Shown here in pieces: positions 59,385 to 64,000 of a stretch of 64,000 bases of DNA. Below the pieces are notes generated by a model, which saw nothing but the letters and a program-made list of their open reading frames with translations, did no database searches and was not told the origin of the DNA. This DNA comes from Neurospora tetrasperma FGSC 2508 (taxonomy: Eukaryota > Ascomycota > Sordariomycetes > Sordariales > Sordariaceae). The stretch is from NCBI RefSeq assembly GCF_000213175.1, contig NW_009799179.1:3256723-3320722 (forward strand), in the 5' to 3' direction. The position numbers and the translations under genes were made by a program. Position 1 is the stretch's first letter. Every line of letters starts with the position of its first letter.

Positions 59385-61407
59385 GAAGGAAGAGTAGGTT
59401 TTTCACCAGTTGCGGAAATGCAAATAGAAAAGTATTATCTTGCAGCTCGTGGAGATTGCCTTCATGGTGTATAAACTCTTTTTTCAGCTTGTTTCCAAAC
59501 GGGGCAACCATTCTTCTTTACTTCGAGTCCTGTTAGTTGTTGCTCGCCGTCGATGGCGCATGTGGTTTTCCTACCCCGGTCACCAAAACCGTAACTGGGG
59601 TCTCAATCCCAAAGGATCAGTGCGCCGCCCACGGTACAGTTTTTAGAAGAAAAAAAATGTCCGTAAGAAAGGGATGACTCCTACAATCATCTGGATCATC
59701 CATAGACAGAGGCGACCAACGTCGTTATGATGTCAATAATTTGCGCCGCTCTGTCGTATTCTCTCCACCGCCGCAGACAGGCGCTTCAACTGATTACAAT
59801 CAACATCAAGCGATTCTACCGTACCATTCTCATCTGAACGCTGGCATTTCGATTCAATTGCAGCGCAGCAGTCGCCAGTACCGTTCCAGTCACAGTGGAG
59901 TCTTGACAGCAAAGGTTGATTGCACACGAAAATGGGCCAAGCCTGGAAATTTCAAGTGTGGATCCCCCATTGCCCGCTTTGTCTTGCCAGCAAGCCAGGT
60001 CAGCGTCAACCCAAGAACTCAACCAGAGCAGTATTTCGCTTTTAGTTTTGCGTTCTCTTCGTTGTGGAGAGGACAAACCAAGAGGACACAGTAGAGTGCT
60101 GAAGGATTGAGAAGGGATCTAAATTTTATACGGATTTATCGGGTGGAGTTGGATTGGGCAAGGTGTCAAAGTCCCATCTCAATACATGATGCAGGGGGCA
60201 CAGCCTAACCACTGCAGGGTAAACAATATCTGCCTACCTGCTGTTGGCCTCGATTCGCAAGCCGCCATATCGCTCGCAAACTAGTACTCTGCGGCAGCGA
60301 CATGTACAAAAGATGCGAGAGACGAGCGAAAGAAAGTGCGAGACTGGAAAATCAAGACGGGACAGACTACTTCCTGTGTTGGGCAAAAAGCACACAGAGA
60401 AGTCGTACTATGTTTGATGAAGAAGCGCCGTGCCCCACCGTCTCCATAGCGTGATCGACGGGCAAGGAGCACGGGGATAGGGGGTCTAATTAAGCTACCA
60501 GACGCTAAGGGGTCTCCTGGCGCTAACGGCTTCTACATGCACGCTCATCGGCAGGTACCAATCTCGTAGGATTCTCGTAGGGCAATCAACACCTTTCGCA
60601 ACAGGTCGTTGGAAAGGGGGAAATTGACCTGCAGAAAGCAAAAATGCCGGTACTTGCCTGCCAGGTATTGTTGGTTAAGCGGACGACTTGGCCGGCACTG
60701 CAGCCAATCAGGAGGCGCCTTGTGCGTGCAGCCAGAGCGCATGCGAAAATCACACATTGTCATCCCTGTCGGACTAGCTGCTAACCAGTTAGAAACAACG
60801 GACCAGTTTGGTTCATCCATGAACCAGGACATCTCTCATCTCCGTCAAAGCACCAGCACCAACCTCGCATAGCTGAGGCAGCTCAGGCAGCTCTGACAGC
60901 TTCAAGTTGGAATTAGGGGCTTCTTGGCGCCGACTGTCGGCCAACTGCCGCTACACAGACCTTCATGTTCCGTTTCAGACCCTGTAGCAAGCAAAAAAAA
61001 CTGCAACGGAAGATGGGACGACGGGACGTTGGTTGTCCACAGAAGAAGAGGGGGGTTCTGGTGAGTGGTGAGCAGGGGGTGACAGGACGTGAAGGGGGAG
61101 GAAGCAGTCGACCACTCACAAGAGCGCAGATCACCAAGATGGAAGTCCTACCGCCGTTTTCTTTCCCACGAACGACGAGGGGGACGAGGGGACCTTGTGT
61201 GAGTGAAGTGGAAGTGGAAGCGAGAACCTTGAAGCCAACACCCCCCCATGCCTCTTGGTGTGGTCTTGACCTGGCAACCCGGGACGAGTTGCTGCAAAGT
61301 TACTAGTGCGCCCAGACTTCTTGCCTGCTAGGGGAGCTGCTAGGCCAGGCCACTCATTGCCCGTACTTGCCAGGGCTTCAATAAACTTAAGTACCCCAGG
61401 GGTCATC
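59385..61407. other. Gene-poor region upstream of the PH gene
   Basis: No gene is supported. AGCTGAGGCAGCTCAGGCAG near 60871-60890 is a short imperfect direct and inverted repeat. The right part probably contains upstream control sequence of the PH-domain gene, including CCAAT at about 60702-60706. Confidence 0.45.
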
Positions 61408-61654
61408 ACGCGGTTTCCTCCTGCTTCCCTTCCCTTCTCTTTTCCCTCCCGCCATCACAACTTCTCCCTCCAGAGATTTTCTTGTGCTTCCCACACACCC
61501 AACCACCTCGTGTCAGAGCAACGTCGCGTAATAATCACCCCCAAGCGCACGCTCTCTGCCTTTTCTTGCTGTATTTTTTTCAGTGATACCCAATACCCCT
61601 TTCTGTTTTTCTTCCCTTTTTCCAGATACCCATCCCTATTTCACACTACCCAAG
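61408..61654 (+). promoter_or_regulatory. CT-rich promoter/leader of PH gene
   Basis: A strong pyrimidine tract (TTCCTCC...CTTCTCTTTTCCC, about 61411-61475) followed by CA-rich sequence and further CT-rich DNA leads to CCAAGATGTC at the start codon. CT tracts of this sort mark transcription starts of highly expressed filamentous-fungal genes. The exact start site cannot be read. Confidence 0.5.
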
Positions 61655-63542
61655 ATGTCCGACGAACAGAAGAACGTTGAGCTCCCCCAGGAGACTCAAC
61701 CTGTCACCACCGCCGACGTTCCCGCCGAGATCAAGCCCCTCGAGGTTGTCCCCGTCACTGAGGCTCCCGTTGTTGTCGCCGACGCCGAGGCTGCGCCCGC
61801 TGCCGCTGCCGCCGCTACTGAGGCTACCGAGGCCGAGGCCGCCCCCGCTGCCGCTGCCGAGGACAAGAAAGAGGAGGAGGTCAAGCCCGTCGAGGAGGGC
61901 CATCTTGAGCACAAGGGCCAGCCCGCCAACTTCCCCAAGTAGGATATACCCCCGGAACGCGCCTGAAGGAGAAATTCATCAAGCTAACACTTTCGCCCCC
62001 CTCCAGGAACCTTCTCTTCTCCAAGAAGTTCTTCTGGTTCGGAAACGAGGCCGTCGATCTGAAGTCCATCAGCAGCTTCAAGGCTGACAAGGCCGCCGAT
62101 GTTGCGCACCACGTTACCGCCTGGGCCGCCGAGACTGGCAAGGGTCTCCTCTTCTTCAGCGAGAAGTCTGACAAGGCCGCTCCCCACGGCGCCATCCACC
62201 TCGTAAGGATATCTTGATCTTTTGCGCTACTATCAGCTGCACATCTTGCTAACCGCTACTTTTGTAGGCCGATGCTTCTGAGCCCGCCACCGACGGTCCT
62301 ACCAAGTTCCACTTCACTGCCAAGGGCCACAAGCACGCTTTCAAGGCTTCCAACACCGCTGAGCGCGACAACTGGGTCAGTCAGCTCAAGGTCAAGATCG
62401 CCGAGGCCAAGGAGCTCGCCACCACCGTTGTTGAGAGCGAGACCTACAAGAAGACCATCGAGACCCTCAAGCCTGCTGCTGTGAAGAAGGAGGAGAAGGC
62501 CCCCGAGGCCGCTGCCGCTACTGAGCCCGCCACTGAGGCTGCCGCTGAGACTCCTGCCACCGAGGAGACCCCTGCTGCCACTGAGGAGGTTGCTGCCACT
62601 GAGCCCGTCGCTAAGGAGGAGGCCAAGGAGGAGGGTTCCAAGCGTCGCTCTGCTAGCCGCAAGCGCACTTCGATCTTCGGCAACCTTGGCTTTGGCAAGA
62701 AGGAAGAGAAGAAGCCCGTCACCGTTGAGGCTGTCCCCGAGCCCCAGGAGGGTGAGACCGAGGCTCCTGCTGCTGAGGCCGCCACCGAGGCCCCCGCCAC
62801 TGAGGAGGCTGCTGCCACCACCGAGCCCGCTGTCGCCGAGACCTCTGCTGCTCCTGTCGAGGAGGCTGCTGCCCCCGCTGAGGAGAAGAAGGAGGAGGCT
62901 GCTGAGACCCCCGTCAGGCCCACCCCTGCCAAGCGCACCAGCCTTTTCGGCAACCTTTCCTTCGGCAAGAAGAAGGCTGCCTCTCCTGCGCCCGTTGCTA
63001 CCGAGGAGGCCCCTGCTGCCACCACTGAGCCCGTCGCCGAGACCGCTCCTGTGATCCCTGCCGTTGACACCACCGAGCCCCTCTCTACCGAGGTCAACTC
63101 TCCCGCGACTGTCCCCACTGAGACCGTCGAGGTCCCCGCTGCCACCAACGGCGAGTCTTCTCCCAAGAAGGAGGTCAAGAGCGATAAGCGCAAGAGCTCT
63201 CTTCCCTTCGCCTTTGGCAAGAAGGAGAAGGCCACCTCTGACGAGGAGATTGAGAAGCCCAAGTCTCCCTCTCCCTTCTCTCGTCTCCGTGATACGATCA
63301 AGGGCAAGGGTAAGGGTAAGGCCGAGAAGTCTGACAAGGTTGAGGAGAAGACCGAGGAGGTTCCCGCCATCCCCGAGACTGAGGTCGAGGCTGAGGCCGC
63401 CAAGGAGGAGGCTGCTCCTGCCACCACCGAGGAGGTTGCTAAGCCCGCTACCGAGACTGAGGCCACTCCCGCCGCCCCGGCTACCGAGGAGACTGAGGCT
63501 GAGAAGCCTGCTGCCTCTGTCCCTGTGACTGCTGCCGCCTAG
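61655..63542 (+). CDS. PH-domain protein with three FGKK modules
   Basis: Three exons (61655-61938, 62007-62202, 62268-63542) with two short introns (68 and 65 bp, branches GCTAAC in both) encode 584 residues. After an Ala/Glu/Pro-rich N-terminus, a PH domain covers about 80-225: LEHKGQPANFPKNLLFSKKF, FWFGNEAVDL, KGLLFFSEKSDKAAPHGAIH and HAFKASNTAERDNWVSQLKV, the last being the C-terminal helix with its Trp. PH domains usually bind phosphoinositides at membranes. The tail is low-complexity Ala/Glu/Pro/Thr with three spaced basic modules at 292-305 (KRTSIFGNLGFGKK), 382-396 (KRTSLFGNLSFGKK) and 467-479 (KRKSSLPFAFGKK), each resembling a basophilic kinase site. The domain plan resembles fungal Meu6-like proteins, a tentative link. 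Heavy use of GCC/GAG codons suggests high expression. Confidence 0.9.
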
Positions 63543-64000
63543 ACATCGGCACCGTCGGCGTCCGAACGGCCGCTTCGAGTTCGATACACTAGGATGGATT
63601 GACGCGAGGACTCCCTCAAAATAATTTTTTTAATAATCACCACACAAACAAAACAAATACCCTACCATACTAATTAATCGCTGCGGGTTTGGTCGGAATC
63701 GGGTCTGCATTTCGAGAGATACCCCTTTTGAGATTGGTTTCTTCTGATACCCTCATGGAAAGAACAAGTAAGAGAGAGAGAATAAGAGAGACAAACGGGC
63801 ATGGAAAGCTTTGCACTCGCGAGAGATTTTTTGTCTTTGGTTCCAGTTTAGCATCATCTGTGTCTGCCTTTGTTTCTTTACAGTAGTGTCCTTATAGCCA
63901 ATCAACCATACTACCATTATACCCAAGACCCTATGCTAGATTCGCCTGTCCTGCTGTCGCTGCATGATCATAGGAACATTAAGCCGTAAAGTCTTCCTCC
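63543..64000. other. 3' flank of the PH gene
   Basis: AT-rich sequence with AATAATTTTTTTAATAATC near 63620-63638, fitting a 3' untranslated region and polyadenylation area. No further gene begins before the window ends. Confidence 0.5.

Noticed and set aside
62444-63466. 340-codon antisense frame in the PH gene
   Set aside because: An Ala/Ser/Val-rich shadow of the repetitive Ala/Glu/Pro coding sequence on the other strand.
1-64000. CRISPR arrays, 5S rRNA copies, secondary-metabolite genes
   Set aside because: I looked for spaced direct repeats, dispersed 5S sequences (common in Neurospora) and large synthase motifs and saw none.

Overview
The window looks like nuclear DNA of a filamentous ascomycete in the Sordariales, most likely Neurospora or a close relative. 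This rests on short introns (50-249 bp) with GTAAGT/GTATGT-type donors and CTAAC/CTGAC branch points, start contexts of the CATCAAAATG type, intron-bearing tRNA genes, protein sequences that look typical of this order, and a transposon whose interior carries the transition-only, TpA-rich decay of repeat-induced point mutation (RIP). The species is inferred from sequence character and was not checked by search.

Layout: 1-22.4 kb is gene-poor. It holds a tRNA-Ser(CGA), a 406-bp MITE with near-identical 76-bp terminal inverted repeats, a possible small transcription unit near 13 kb, and a 4.4-kb RIP-mutated TIR transposon (17969-22360). 22.9-53.0 kb is a dense block of housekeeping genes: sam37/tob37 (mitochondrial beta-barrel assembly), PIG-U/gab1 (GPI transamidase), nop7 (pescadillo, 60S assembly), an Rrn9-domain factor (RNA polymerase I initiation), tRNA-Leu(AAG), a kinesin-5/BimC, a UPF0183 (PHAF1-like) protein, a 1347-residue fungal protein of unknown function with a C-terminal membrane anchor, tim10, a mitochondrial-type lysyl-tRNA synthetase and an F-box-like protein with a Cys4 motif. 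53.0-61.6 kb is again gene-poor, with a nested MITE cluster at 53.8-55.0 kb. 61.6-63.5 kb encodes a PH-domain protein with a long low-complexity tail containing three spaced basic KR-x-S...FGKK modules.

The genes are not an operon, but neighbours are thematically linked. nop7 and rrn9 (both ribosome production) lie head to tail. tim10 and the lysyl-tRNA synthetase (both mitochondrial) diverge from one 0.9-kb promoter with an inverted CCAAT pair. gab1/nop7 and kinesin/UPF0183 are also divergent pairs. The most unusual structures are the transposon relics: a long element wrecked by RIP beside small TA-flanked elements that look untouched, and a cluster at 54 kb with four alternating copies of one module. 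I found no CRISPR array, no rRNA gene and no secondary-metabolite cluster.
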